Part shown: piece by piece, positions 11,119-21,737 of the stretch
Position numbering within the stretch: the stretch's first letter is position 1
Layout: each line of letters begins with the position of its first letter
Translations under genes and position numbers: made by a program
Notes under the pieces: generated by a model
Database searches by the model: none
Seen by the model: only the letters and a program-made list of their open reading frames with translations
Told to the model about the DNA's origin: nothing
Assembly: GCA_002077065.1 (NCBI GenBank)
Contig: NAJO01000006.1
Location: 1,054,001 to 1,118,000, forward strand
Reading direction: 5' to 3'
DNA: 64,000 nucleotides
Origin: Cryoendolithus antarcticus
Lineage: Eukaryota; Ascomycota; Dothideomycetes; Cladosporiales; Cladosporiaceae

Positions 11119-12138
11119 ATGCGCGGCATCCAGATCTCCTCCTACGTCTCCGGACCTCGCGACCTGAAAGTCATAGATCTGCCCTCTCCCACTCCTAACA
11201 AGTCTCAATACACCATCCGCGTTCACACAACCGCGACAAATTTCTTTGACCTCCTGCAAATCCGCGGGAAGTATCAGCACCAGCCGCCTCTACCCTGGAC
11301 AGCAGGCGCAGAGTTTGCCGGCGAAGTCATAGCAGTCCCGGAGTCGCCTTCAGGTCAGAAGAAGCTGAAATACAATGTCGGGGACCGAGTGTTCGGCGCT
11401 GCACAAGGAGGGTACGCAGAGATCGTGGTCGCCATCGAGGCGCAGCTAAAGCCTGTGCCTGAAGGCTGGAGCTACAATGAGGCGGCAGGGTTGTTCGTGA
11501 CGATGCCGACAAGCTATGCAGGTTTGGTGACTAGGGCGAAGGTGCAGAAGGGCGAGTGGGTGCTTGTGCATGCTGCTGCTGGGGGTGTAGGGCTGGCTGC
11601 GGTCATGATCGCGAAGGCACTGGGAGCTACTGTGGTGGCTACGGCTGGTACGGAGGAGAAGCTCCAGGTCGCGAAGGACTTTGGCGCAGACCATGTGATC
11701 AATTACAGAGACGCAGACTGGCCGCTGAAGGTCAAGGCGATGACGCCGGGTCAGAAGGGTGTGAACGTCGTGTATGACCCGGTGGGATTGATCGACAAGT
11801 CGACAAAGTGCACGGCGTGGAACGGACGACTGATAGTGATCGGATTCGTCGGTGGTGAGATTGAGAAGGTGGCCATGAACAAGCTGCTGCTCAAGAACAT
11901 TGCTGTGATGGGTCTGCATTGGGGTGCGTACGCAATCAACGAGCCGGAGACGACAGAGAGTGTGTGGGAGGAACTGCTGGCTATGATGAGCCGGAAAGAG
12001 ATCAGAGGAACTGAATTCACTGGTCGGACGTTTGTCGGGTTGGAGAGCGTACCAGAAGCGCTGGAGGCGCTAGGTGCGAGAGAAAGCTGGGGCAAGGTCG
12101 TGGTAAAGGTGCCGCAGCAGAGCAGCTCGAAGCTATAG
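11119..12138 (+). CDS. Zinc-free MDR quinone oxidoreductase-like enzyme
   Basis: Single exon, 339 aa. It is a medium-chain dehydrogenase/reductase: an N-terminal GroES-like half (TNFFDLLQIRGKYQHQPPLPWTAGAEFAGEV) and a Rossmann half with AAAGGVGLAAVMIAKALGA, followed by GTEEKLQVAKDFGADHVINY. VVYDPVG and RLIVIGFVGGEI are typical of quinone oxidoreductases and QORL-2-like proteins. The catalytic and structural zinc cysteines of alcohol dehydrogenases are absent. It is expected to use NADPH to reduce quinones or related electrophilic carbonyls in the cytosol. The substrate is not determined. Confidence 0.9.
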   Translation: MRGIQISSYVSGPRDLKVIDLPSPTPNKSQYTIRVHTTATNFFDLLQIRGKYQHQPPLPWTAGAEFAGEVIAVPESPSGQKKLKYNVGDRVFGAAQGGYAEIVVAIEAQLKPVPEGWSYNEAAGLFVTMPTSYAGLVTRAKVQKGEWVLVHAAAGGVGLAAVMIAKALGATVVATAGTEEKLQVAKDFGADHVINYRDADWPLKVKAMTPGQKGVNVVYDPVGLIDKSTKCTAWNGRLIVIGFVGGEIEKVAMNKLLLKNIAVMGLHWGAYAINEPETTESVWEELLAMMSRKEIRGTEFTGRTFVGLESVPEALEALGARESWGKVVVKVPQQSSSKL

Positions 12139-12500
12139 AGTCTCAACGGGCGACAGTATTGCCAGCACAGCATGTGCATTGATGCCAGCATGATACCTGT
12201 CGCGTACAAGAACGTTCCAAGCAGAGTGCGTAGGCCTACTTGTTCGGGGACGTGCACTCTCCTGCCACTATACCAGCCGTACCCAGCGCATTTTATTGTG
12301 TGCTCAAATAATAGTGTTGTGATGTCGAGAGGCAGAATATATGTCTTGTGCACGCAAGCCATTGAAAGTTCGACACGCGAAACCTCGGCTGAAAAAGGCA
12401 ACTTTTCGCGACATAAACAGTGCAACCAAAAGTCAACAACCCCAATGCCTTCGAGCAGTTCACTTGACCACCCCGACTCTGACTATCCGAGGGCGCGATA
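12139..12500. other. Intergenic region
   Basis: 362 bp between the oxidoreductase and the coiled-coil gene on the same strand. No feature recognised beyond presumed UTRs and promoter. Confidence 0.4.
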
Positions 12501-14243
12501 ATGGACTCCGAATCTCTGCGCACCGCGTCAAACTATCTCAACAATCTACTCCTGACCCGTGGCCTTCTGCGCGACCCTTCCGCGCCTGTCGATTTTGTAA
12601 AGCCGTCGAAAGACTCGCGCGCGCAAATCATAAACCTCGTACACGACCTCGTTCTGCGATCAGATCGCGACAAGGATGCACGTGAGACTCTTTCGTTCAG
12701 CGTGCGACAGCTGCGCGCCGAAGATGCGCGACAGAAGGCCGAGATTGAGAGGCTACAGGCAAAGGTAGAAGAGAACGCAAGAAGTGCTGTGGCAGCGCAG
12801 AATGCAGAGAGAACGGCAGTGGAGGAGAGGAAGCGAGTGGAGAAGGTGCTGAAGGGTGCTCAAGATCAGGTCGTGAAGTTGAAGACCTCGTTGGCGCAGG
12901 TGAAGGCACAGTGTGCCAATGACATCAGGAAGAGGGATCTGGAACTGGCGAGGCTGAGAAGTCATCTACAAGGACAGCAAAGAGGCAACAAGGCAGTCGT
13001 CGTGGCACCGAGCGTGACGGTGACCGGACGGCTGGCGAAGCAACAGTCACAGCAGTCCAAAGCTGTGGATGATCCGGAATACAGTCTCGAGCAGGAGTCG
13101 GCGGAGTTCTTGACACGACTAAGCCAGAGCTTGAGCGATGAGAATGACGGACTCATCAGTCTGCTAAGAGACGCGCTTGAAAGCATGAAGGAAGTACTTG
13201 GGCTGCCGGCGAGGACGAAGAAATTGCCAGACAGCGCGATCGGCAGTCGAGGGAGCAGCGACGAGGTAGCAGTAGGTGGTCACGACAGCATGATGCACGC
13301 TCTGCCCACTTCCTACGAGACGCTTGCGACTGGACTCGAAGATGCCCTCACGCACATGAAGCGTATCTTGACGAATCCAAACTTCGTGTCGGTGGAGGAA
13401 GTCGAAGCGCGAGATGACGAAATCGTCCGTTTACGGCAAGGCTGGGAGCACATGGAGATGCGCTGGAAGGACCTCCTCATCATGATGAACAGCTGGCAAC
13501 GACGCATGCATACTGGTGATACTATCAACATCGATGACTTGCGACGAGGCATGGGGTTGGTCTCTCCACAGCGTGGACAAACCGGTAATGGTGCTATGCA
13601 GCACGTCGAAACGGATCAGAGCTTTGCAGGCAGCGATGCGAGCGAGGTCGAAGCCATTGAACTCGACAACAGCAAGCTCGATGAATCCAGTATGCTTGTT
13701 CTCGAGCCACCGCGTCTCTCAGACAGTCTGGCAGCCATCAGCGCAACAAAGCGAAAGCGCGACGTGCTCGAACCGCCACACTCGTTCGACTTGCGCCCCC
13801 CAGGCAGCGCAGCAATTCGGTCACCGGCTCGCAAAATGCCCGTCCCAGTCATGCAGCCCGACTACGCAGACGGAGAAGACGACTATGCTGAGCCCCTGCC
13901 CGAAGACGAGCCAAGCGAACAGATTTCTGAACAGCACATGACAGTCCATGAGAAGCTCGATGCAGTCGCAAGGGAGGCCGCAGACGCACAAGCTGCTCGT
14001 GCACGCGCCCAGGCAAGTCCGCAGGCCCTTCCTAGCGCATCCAGGAAGGTGCAATATAGCCCGACAGCTTTAGATTGCGCGGTTGATCAGGACGATGCGG
14101 AGCTGCAGGACGACGACACGCTCGGGAAGATCTTCAGTCCGGTCAAGAGGACTAGGATCAGGGGACGGGCGAAGAGGAGAAAGAGTACGCTCAGTCGGGA
14201 TGAACTTGCGGAGTTGCTTGAGGCTGCCGGGGGAGAGGAGTGA
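12501..14243 (+). CDS. ADIP/TinA-like coiled-coil protein
   Basis: Single exon, 580 aa. The N terminus (MDSESLRTASNYLNNLLLTRGLL...FVKPSKDSRAQIINLVHDLVLRSDRDKDAR) matches my memory of fungal proteins with an afadin/alpha-actinin-binding (ADIP) domain, annotated as NIMA-interactive proteins (TinA in Aspergillus). A long heptad-rich coiled coil spans about residues 55-170, a second about 220-345. The C-terminal third is disordered, with CDK-type S/T-P sites (SPQR, SPARK, IFSPVKRTRIRGRAKRRKS) and a strongly basic stretch that may be a nuclear signal. If the assignment holds, it acts at the spindle pole body or microtubule-organising centre. I am confident of the coiled coil and less so of the family name. 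Confidence 0.7.
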   Translation: MDSESLRTASNYLNNLLLTRGLLRDPSAPVDFVKPSKDSRAQIINLVHDLVLRSDRDKDARETLSFSVRQLRAEDARQKAEIERLQAKVEENARSAVAAQNAERTAVEERKRVEKVLKGAQDQVVKLKTSLAQVKAQCANDIRKRDLELARLRSHLQGQQRGNKAVVVAPSVTVTGRLAKQQSQQSKAVDDPEYSLEQESAEFLTRLSQSLSDENDGLISLLRDALESMKEVLGLPARTKKLPDSAIGSRGSSDEVAVGGHDSMMHALPTSYETLATGLEDALTHMKRILTNPNFVSVEEVEARDDEIVRLRQGWEHMEMRWKDLLIMMNSWQRRMHTGDTINIDDLRRGMGLVSPQRGQTGNGAMQHVETDQSFAGSDASEVEAIELDNSKLDESSMLVLEPPRLSDSLAAISATKRKRDVLEPPHSFDLRPPGSAAIRSPARKMPVPVMQPDYADGEDDYAEPLPEDEPSEQISEQHMTVHEKLDAVAREAADAQAARARAQASPQALPSASRKVQYSPTALDCAVDQDDAELQDDDTLGKIFSPVKRTRIRGRAKRRKSTLSRDELAELLEAAGGEE

Positions 14244-15140
14244 TGGTGTTGGATGTGGAAATGTAGCGTCTTGAATGGCACAAAGTGCCGGTCCGATTAC
14301 CACATTGATGGTGCTATGCTACTGCAATCCCTGAGTGTCACAGCTGAGTGTGGTGTGTCCATAAGATCGAGATCGCAGGATGCCTCCTCTCGCATGCTGT
14401 ACGGACTTGAGATGCTTTGCCGTACGCTGCGACGCGAGCAACCACTGTGACATAACCGCCGAGAAGCAAGGCTCGATCACAACAATATCCACAACACTTC
14501 CCAAAGCAGCATCACCCACGCTGCACATCATCACCAAGGTCCGGAGCGGTCCTGTAGTCGGAGCGCTGTCAAGGTCATATCGCACGCTGATTGGCTGACC
14601 TCCGTATTGCCTCACCAATCAACTCCACCTCTCTAAGCGCCTGCACGCACGCCTCCAATGCACAAACCCGCGCCCGTCCCCATCACTTCCCAATCCCTCT
14701 GCCACTCTCGACTCGTCTCTTCGCGCTCGTCATGCGCGTTGCAAATAGCTCCGCATGCTGCGATGCACCACCGCGCACCTGGCATCCTGCCCTCCCGAGC
14801 TGGGACCATCGATAAGTATACGCTCAGGCATCCTCTTCCTCCTCTTCCCTTCTGTTCAGCAAGCGTGTCAAACTCAAGAGCTGTTTTCTAGTTGTTCTAT
14901 TGTCCTTTCCGTTTCACTTGTTTCTTTGCACAGAGCCTGGCGCTCGAAATTACTTGTCCATACACATTCCACTAATCAAATCAACCCCAATCGAATCACT
15001 ATTGCACACGTCGCTGGTCGACTCATATCAGAAAATCATACTATCGCGAATACACTTGTAATCAGCTCTTCTTGCTCAATCAAACGATCACCAATACCAC
15101 CAACACCAAACACACAACCCACCAAGTCAACTCAATCGAA
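14244..15140. other. Intergenic region and probable long 5' leader
   Basis: 897 bp. The last 240 bp are C/T- and A/C-rich with few G residues and no long frame, as in a long 5' UTR for the glycogen-binding gene. I see no gene here. Confidence 0.4.
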
Positions 15141-15935
15141 ATGGCCGCCATTCAATTGAACTTCACCCTCCGCACCTCCGCACACTGCAAGTCCGTCCAC
15201 CTCCTCGGTTCCTGGGACAACTACAACGGGCAGCTACCCCTCAGCAAGGACTCCGCCAAAGCTGGTGGCTGGAAAGGCACGTTCCGCTTTCAAGGCGCCA
15301 CCCTCAAGCAAGGCCAACGCTACTGGTACTACTACATCATCGACGGCTACCACGTCTCCCACGACCCCGCACGCGACGCCGTCGTCGAGCCCACCACCGG
15401 CCGCAAGCTCAACGTCCTCGACATCCCCTCCGCCGGCAAGCCCGCAGGTGCCCGCGATGTCGAGAAGGCCGTCCGCCAGTCCCGCCGCGTGAGCGACGTC
15501 CCCAAGGGCCGCGCCCTGAGCCCATCTCAAATCAAGTCTCCCAAGCCCCAGAAGCCACACGCCTCCGCCGCTCTCCGCAACGGCTCCTTCACCGGCCCCA
15601 CCGTCGATCAGCTCTCCGCCCGCTTCGCGGCAGCGTCAGTCAACGACTCCGAGTCCGAGGAAGAGTCCAGCGAAGACGACTCCGACGCTGAGTCCGATGT
15701 GCCATCGCTCACGTCCCGCAGCTCCGGCTCCAGCACCCCATCGTCCGTCTCCAGCACCTCGTCGTGCTGCACTTGCGAGCGCTACGGTATCACCCGCGCT
15801 GGCAACCGCGTCAAGTTGGACTGTGGTGGCAACCGATGCGGATACTCTGACGCCTCAGAGTGTTCGTCCGAGTCTGAAGACGAGATCAAGATTGCCCGCT
15901 CCACCCGCCGCCAGGGTGTTGTCGTCCGTCAGTGA
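15141..15935 (+). CDS. Glycogen-binding (AMPK-CBM48-like) domain protein
   Basis: Single exon, 264 aa; the ATG at 15141 has a good context (cgaaATGg). Residues 4-95 form a carbohydrate-binding module of the AMPK-beta/CBM48 type: VHLLGSWDNY (the W of the SWDNW-like motif), GGWKGTFRF, QRYWYYYIIDGYHVSHDP and a closing RKLNVLDIP. The rest is disordered: basic, then a Ser/Asp/Glu-rich patch (ESEEESSEDDSDAESD, about residues 173-188), then a Ser/Thr tract and a Cys-containing segment (SSCCTCERYGITRAGNRVKLDCGGNRCGYSD, given here as its two Cys-rich halves). Such modules bring regulators to glycogen; this one has no catalytic or SNF1-binding domain that I can see. Its role is unassigned. Confidence 0.82.
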   Translation: MAAIQLNFTLRTSAHCKSVHLLGSWDNYNGQLPLSKDSAKAGGWKGTFRFQGATLKQGQRYWYYYIIDGYHVSHDPARDAVVEPTTGRKLNVLDIPSAGKPAGARDVEKAVRQSRRVSDVPKGRALSPSQIKSPKPQKPHASAALRNGSFTGPTVDQLSARFAAASVNDSESEEESSEDDSDAESDVPSLTSRSSGSSTPSSVSSTSSCCTCERYGITRAGNRVKLDCGGNRCGYSDASECSSESEDEIKIARSTRRQGVVVRQ

Positions 15936-17677
15936 GGAACTCAAGCTTTGTCTGTCTGCGCTGTACAACGCCGCAGAAGACTCTCTCTTTTGCACGAGGA
16001 AAGGAGGATCTGGCATTTACTTGTCATGGTTCTGACCATTCATTACTTTACTTGCCTGTGTTTGGCTTTACACTAGGAGCTTTACTGCCCTGCAGTCGTC
16101 GACCTGCAGCCGGTCTGCTTGTTGATTGTAGTGGTGGCGAGCTCCGCCGCACGTTCGGCTAGCCTGTGCTGACGTGTTAATTCACGAGAATGTTACTGCA
16201 CTTCGTCGTACTGGCGATGCTTCGCGGTCGGGAATGGGAGAAAGAGAGATAAGAAAGGAGAGCAGAGGAAGGAAAGGGGTGTCTGCAAACGACAAGATCC
16301 GGTACGACATGCGCGCAATGGCTGTCGCCAGAGCTGGAGGGGAGGAGCGAGATGGTCACAGTCTGCGGCGTTCTGAGCTGAAGCCGCGAGATAGCCAATC
16401 AAACAGCACTTGTTGACCACCATCTACCTCCGCTTCTCTACATATGTGACTGGTTGGTATTGCTCGTTTCAGCTTGGCCGCAGCAGTGGAGTAACATGCT
16501 TCCGCGTCCCTGAGGGGCGTGGATCTTGACCACAACAACACCCTCCTGCGTCTTTGCTGTCGGCCGCGATACATGCCGAGAATCGCAGTAGCGGGTAGGC
16601 TTGTGGCTGCAGAGGAACGGTCTTAGACTGAAGGAGAACATACGGTAGGCTTCCAGACCCTGCGTGGCATCATGGTAAGTTGCACAATTACAGGTTGTAG
16701 CTGCCCAATGTGGCATATGCTGCTAGGCGTGATTGCTTCGCGACTCCGTACGCATTTCGATAGCGAAAGTCACGCACCGCGCATCTGCGTGGCAGGCATC
16801 AATCGCGTGCCTTGCTATCTAACGACATCGCTGTAAAGCTCAATGCACAGTCAGCAATAGTCTGAGGCGGTGCCCGCGCCTCGCTTGCAATCTAGCTGAC
16901 ATGCAGAGCGATTCGGGCACCTGGATTGCGGTGAAAGCGATGCTATAACATGGGTCTTATATGTGAAAAGACGCGCAAGCTTGCGGATATGTATTGGGGA
17001 ATACGCTGCAGCCGTGCGGCTGCGCCTATGCGGTTGTAAACTAATGATTCCATAGACATTACCATCATTCGCATGCTAGCGTACAATTCCAACATTCATT
17101 CCAACATTGCGCGTTGTCTCGTACATCTCAGCGCTGATGACCGGCATCCTCGCGCAATTCCTTCATATCGCATCTGTGGCGCACTAGGATCTTGACTCGT
17201 TATTGTGTTGCTGTGCGTGCCAATCCGAGTTGGGTGGGCCATATCTCCGTCTCATGCAACACTGCAAGGTCCATTACAACATGGGACCAATATTCGTCCT
17301 CCTGATCGTCCTGTGGCCGAGCTGTCAACGGTACAAGGCAGTCCAACGCGTTGCCTGGAGTTCATCAAAGCGAGTGCAGACCATGCCGGAGAGATGGCTG
17401 TGGCACTCGCTCTGAAGATGCCAGTGTGTTTGTTGATCTTCTGCAATCGTCGACGTGTCCTTCATATCATAAAGCTCAGCTCCATCCGGATCGCTCTTTA
17501 ACGGTCGTGTCTTACGCTCGACGCGAAAGCAGAAACCGGTGAAGCAGTCACTGGAATGAGCATGGCGCCGTCCAGCAATCTTGTTTGCACATCCGTATAA
17601 TGCCTTTCTCCAAGTAGTGATGTGCGCAGACTCAAGGTCGAGAGTGAGATGCGCTGCGTACGTGAGCCGGGGTCCTT
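15936..17677. other. Gene-poor region
   Basis: 1.74 kb with only short unconvincing frames. It contains small palindromes (CGCAAGCTTGCG at 16974-16985; GCAGCCG-TG-CGGCTGC at 17008-17023) and a short tandem CATTCCAACATT-like repeat near 17085-17107. No gene is called. Confidence 0.4.
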
Positions 17678-17926
17678 TCAAGGCGGTCCTGATTCCCAAT
17701 CAAGATCGTAATCGAGGTGGAAGAGTCTCTGTTCCGACGACAGCGAGTGCTGCAGGCTTGTGTGATGTGTTCGACCCCGAGCATGCTTGCTGCAGGTGTA
17801 GCCAACCAAGACTGTCTTCTCGTGAACGGTATGGCCGCGTTGTCCTCTAGCTGGACACGGGTCGATTGAGTGTCTGTAATATAGGCATCGGCACACCGAG
17901 TATCGCTCAATGACCTGAATGCACAT
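17678..17926 (-). CDS. Small Cys/His-rich fungal protein
   Basis: 82 aa from the ATG at 17926. The start context is strong (caccATGt on this strand) and a C/T-rich leader precedes it. The protein begins MCIQVIERYSVCRCLYYRHS and continues with DPCPARGQRGHTVHEKTV and LVGYTCSKHARGR. I recognise this as a widespread family of short fungal proteins of unknown function that share the MCIQ-x2-ERY, CxC-x-YY, DPC, GQRGH and VGYxC blocks. The spaced Cys and His residues suggest metal binding, which is inference. No signal peptide is seen in this model. An intron near the C terminus cannot be excluded. It stands alone in a gene-poor tract. Confidence 0.68.
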   Translation of the reverse strand: MCIQVIERYSVCRCLYYRHSIDPCPARGQRGHTVHEKTVLVGYTCSKHARGRTHHTSLQHSLSSEQRLFHLDYDLDWESGPP

Positions 17927-19483
17927 GGTGCGAGAAACAGGGTAGAAGAAGAAGAGGAAGATAGCGCACAAGGACGTCGCTAGAACGCAAAGAAGTGAAC
18001 TCGAGACAATAGACAGCAAGTGCGTGGACAGCAAGGTGATGTCTCAGGCCACAGGGTAGAAGCCCAGGGTGGCGACTATGTAGATACTCATAAGTGACCA
18101 TGCAGTCATACTGCACCAAAGGAGAGATAGGTGCGCCACGTGAGACTACCACGATACTCACAAGCGATTGCGATAGTGTCGGTGCCGTTCCTGGGTACTT
18201 CTGGCCTGCCATAGGCGGAGTCGCCAGTGGTAATGCATCGGCTGCCTAGAGGCCTGATGCAGTCCGAGTCCGAGCATGTTGGTTTGAGTTGCTGGATCAC
18301 AGCTGAACATCGCGAGGGAGAGTACATGTAGTTCTAGTCGACGAGCAGTGAGGCCGCCGAGGAGGCCCACCGATGCATGAGGGCAAGTGCTTGCTGTGAG
18401 GATCTGGCGTAGGACGTCTGAGATTCGTCAGTCGCACGAGATAGCCTCAGTGCTAAGGTCGGCACGGATGATCAGCGAGTAACCGTTGACAGCCACAGCC
18501 ACGTCTCACCACGCTAAGATCGCAGAGCTGAAGGGCTGATCTGCTGCTCTCGCGCACGAGACGTCAGTCAATAACCGGCATCCTGGTCAGCCACGAGGCG
18601 TCTGTTCCTTCGGGAAGCCTCGGGGCCAAAGAAGCATGATGCATGATTACATCTATGCATTGAGGATCGTGTGTAAGCACTTATTGCAGCGCCTCAAAGG
18701 AATTGCCATTGCGGAACGAAGCCGAGGGCATCTTAACGAACATGGCAGATGACATTAGCAGTCGTGGGATGCGGTGTCTGTCACGATACGGGCTTGCCTA
18801 ATGGCGAACGAGCAGATGCAGGATGAAGGCGGCAGACGTGATCGTTCGAGGAGGGAATGATTGCGCATCGCGGCTCTGAGTCGAGACTTCCGGCCCGATC
18901 GAAGGGGGCCTCCTGTTATGGCCGATGATCAGCCTGAGGCATAAATATGCTGCCTCGTGAGTGTGTCACTTCATCTCAATGGGCTGGATAAATGGACGTA
19001 CACATTCACATCTACACAAAATGGCCGCCAAACCCTGGCATGGAATCCTGACCTGAGGGCTCACTCTTTGTAACGTGATATGGCCATAGCTGCACACGTC
19101 CTCGCATGATGCCCTCATCTTCAGAAAACGCAAGAGCATCTCGAGGGCGAGTTTGACCCAAGATGCAAGAGCCAATGCAACCTTGGCCGCGATGGTGGCT
19201 CATTTTGACAGGAAATTACGGTGAGGAGCTGTCAATATTGGCATCTCTCTGTTTCTTCCATCTTTGGTCCTCAACATCACAACATTGGACATTTTATCGA
19301 TCAGCCATTATCCACTATTGGCAGCCCATCATTTTCGAAGCAGTACTACCGCCACTCACCATTGCATCTTCCCGGGCATCTGAAGCTCTCTCAACGGCTT
19401 TGCCAGGTACTCCTGACCTCAGCACGTTCTGGTGTGACTACGATACTGATGCTCGCAGGCTCGCCTTGAACTCCACCATCGCA
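17927..19483. other. Gene-poor region
   Basis: 1.56 kb. A TATA-like cataaatat lies at 18940-18948. The frame of the downstream membrane gene stays open upstream to an ATG at 19163, but that stretch is Trp/His-rich and unlike the conserved-looking part, so I leave it as leader sequence. Confidence 0.35.
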
Positions 19484-20359
19484 ATGGCAGGCTTCGCCAG
19501 CTTACACTCCAGAACCAACGAGGACGGCTACATCAGGACCAACGGCGACAACTACTCTGTTTTCAACGCCGTGGATCACTACAAATCAGCGCTCCCTTAC
19601 GAGGGTCAGGAATACGCGCCCTCCGTAAGAGATTGGGCGACTATCGCCAGCAGGAAGCGCTCTGGCAACGCGTCATTCATCAGCCGAGACCGGCCAGGTA
19701 CCACAGGCCCCAGTCTGAGAACGCAGCCCGGTCTTCCTTCCATAGCCAGCGAGGAGCAATCCATTCACACATCCGCCACCGCCGACAAAGAAAACGCCGA
19801 CACAGCGCCAATCACCAACATAGAGCAGCCTGCCGTTGCATGTGTCGCCGCCGAGAGTGAGCCAGTCAAGGATCCCTCCGACGCAGAGAAGCAGCCCGTC
19901 GATGAGAAACGCAGGTTCGCATAGCATCGTACCTGGCCCGTGTTGCTCTACATCTCGATCGGATTGCTCGTGCTGTTCCTCTACATCAGCCTTTTCGTCT
20001 GGTTACCCATTGCATATAAACGACCACCCAAAGGCGTGTCCTTCAGGCTGGAGCACTGGGAAGAAGAGGTGAACTGCACGATCTCCTCATACGACTACGA
20101 ATGGGTTCCCGGCAATGGAAAGTGCATCAACTGGAAGCATGGCGCAAGACAAGTCTCGTTGCCTTACTACACCTACTCTCCCTGGAACTCGTATGCCTAT
20201 ACTCGCTGCAATATCACGCTCTTCGAGGACAAGGCTTGTATCTTGCCTGCTCTCGACATTCTGGATCTGAGGTCTTCGGACCAGTGTCGTAACATGAATG
20301 CAAAGGGGCAGACGGCGCGAAGTGCGCGAATGCACTGCGAGACCAACTTCCTTCCATGA
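19484..20359 (+). pseudogene. Single-pass membrane protein gene with in-frame TAG
   Basis: From the ATG at 19484 (MAGFASLHSR) a 146-codon soluble, Ser/Thr/Glu-rich segment runs to TAG at 19922-19924. In the same frame, without a shift, follow HRTWP and a hydrophobic helix (VLLYISIGLLVLFLYISLF), then an extracellular-looking domain with spaced cysteines and N-x-T/S sites (NCTIS, RCNITLF). It ends at 20359. The two halves read as one type II membrane protein: cytosolic N terminus, one helix, Cys-bearing outside domain. Either the TAG is a real nonsense codon, or it is read through, or a 60-nt phase-0 intron (19865-19924, weak GTCAAG donor, no clear branch site) removes it. A start at 19163 is also possible. 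Family unknown. Confidence 0.5.
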
Positions 20360-20385
20360 GGCTGCTACATTTGCGAATTCTCCTC

Positions 20386-21737
20386 CTAAGACGAACCATT
20401 CACCTTTTCCTGAGAGTCCCCTTGTTGCGTTGTCGGCGCCGGTAATGACTTGGAGGGAGCGGGGTTCAACACACCGGCCGCATCGATCAGTGGTGCGGAA
20501 GGATTAATCTCAAGGCCGAATCCAGGTAAGTCCAGGTCCGTCACATCCAAGTACCCCTTCGTCGGTATCGGCTCATTCGTGAACAGGTTTCCGAACACTG
20601 GCAGCACACTCTTGCCGTCGGGCGAATTTGCGAGGTATTCTTGGAATGGCGAATTTGATTGCGATACAGTGAAGTGGTAGCTGTACGGGCCACTGGCATG
20701 ACACACAACAGGGACGTCGTATGCAGCCGCCATAGCCGATACTTTCAGCAGCTCCGTCATACCTCCCACCCACATCACGTCTGGCTGGATGATGTCGATG
20801 TTGCGATCCTCGATCAGTTTCCGGAAGCCATAGCGCGAGTACTCGTGCTCGCCGGTCGTGAACTTCACGGTCGGATGTGCGCGCTTGAGCAGACCGAAGC
20901 CCTCGACGTCGTCTGGCGAAAGCACCTCCTCCCACCAGTCGATGTGAAGATCCTTGCACTTCTCGACAAGCTCGATCGTATACGACACCGTCAGACTCAT
21001 CCAGCAATCGACACGCAAGGGGAAGTCCGGTCCGAGGGCATCTCGATGGCCCTTGAGGTACTCGTAGTTCTTCCGCAAGCCCTCGTAGCCCTCAGCTGCG
21101 CTGTAAGGCAAGGCGACTTTCGATCCGATGAACCCCATTTCCTTTGCTGCCGTTGGCTCCGGTCCGGTGCAGTAGAAGTTCAGTCTCTCTCTCGTTGCGC
21201 CACCGATCATCTTGTACACTGGCTCGTTCCGTATCTTGCCTAGCAAATCCCAGATTGCGAGGTCGATGACTGAGATCACTGCTACTGGCAAGCCTTTCCG
21301 GCCGTAGAACATTGATGCTCTGTACATTTGCTCGAAAATGAGGTTCGTGTCTCTTGGATCTGCATCAAGTCAGCTTCCGTCGCCTGCAATGAATCCTTCC
21401 ATGGACCAGACTCACCAGCTCCCACCAAGAATCGTTTGAAGTGTTCAGCCGTCAGCCAACATGCTGGCGGTCCACCGAACCCAGTCGCAAACCCCTTCGT
21501 CCCATCCGTTGCCTCAAGCTCGACGCAGAATGATCCCAGCACATTGATACCAAAGTCTGTTCGTGACTTTTGGTACTTTGGGTAGTGCGACATGGGCGTA
21601 GCGATCTTCGAGTCAATGAGCCAATGCCCCGAGTTGACATTGTGGTAGTCGCCGCCGGAGCCCACGCCATGGATCAAAAAGGTGCGGACTTCTTTGATCT
21701 TGGGGAAGGACTTGACTTTGCTGGTGGTGGAAGACAT
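20386..21737 (-). CDS. L-rhamnonate dehydratase (enolase superfamily)
   Basis: Two exons, 21737-21416 and 21359-20386, 431 aa; the 56-nt intron joins FLVGA-DPRDTNLIFEQMYR. It belongs to the mandelate-racemase group of the enolase superfamily. SHYPKYQKSRTDFGINVLGSF, FATGFGGPPACWL, LDFYCTGPEPTAAK-like NFYCTGPEPTAAKEMGF, VDCWMSL (metal Asp), WWEEVLSPDD (metal Glu), FTTGEHEYSRYGF (metal Glu) and VVCHASGPYSYHF (catalytic His) match L-rhamnonate dehydratase closely. The reaction is dehydration of L-rhamnonate to 2-keto-3-deoxy-L-rhamnonate in the non-phosphorylated fungal rhamnose pathway (plant pectin use). The C terminus has an extra Pro/Ser/Gln tail of about 20 residues. No other pathway gene lies in the window; the divergent neighbour is a Zn2Cys6 regulator. 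Confidence 0.93.

Noticed and set aside
19163..19483. N-terminal extension of the membrane protein to ATG 19163
   Set aside because: In frame, but Trp/His/Ser-rich and unlike a folded or targeting sequence; kept as possible leader only.
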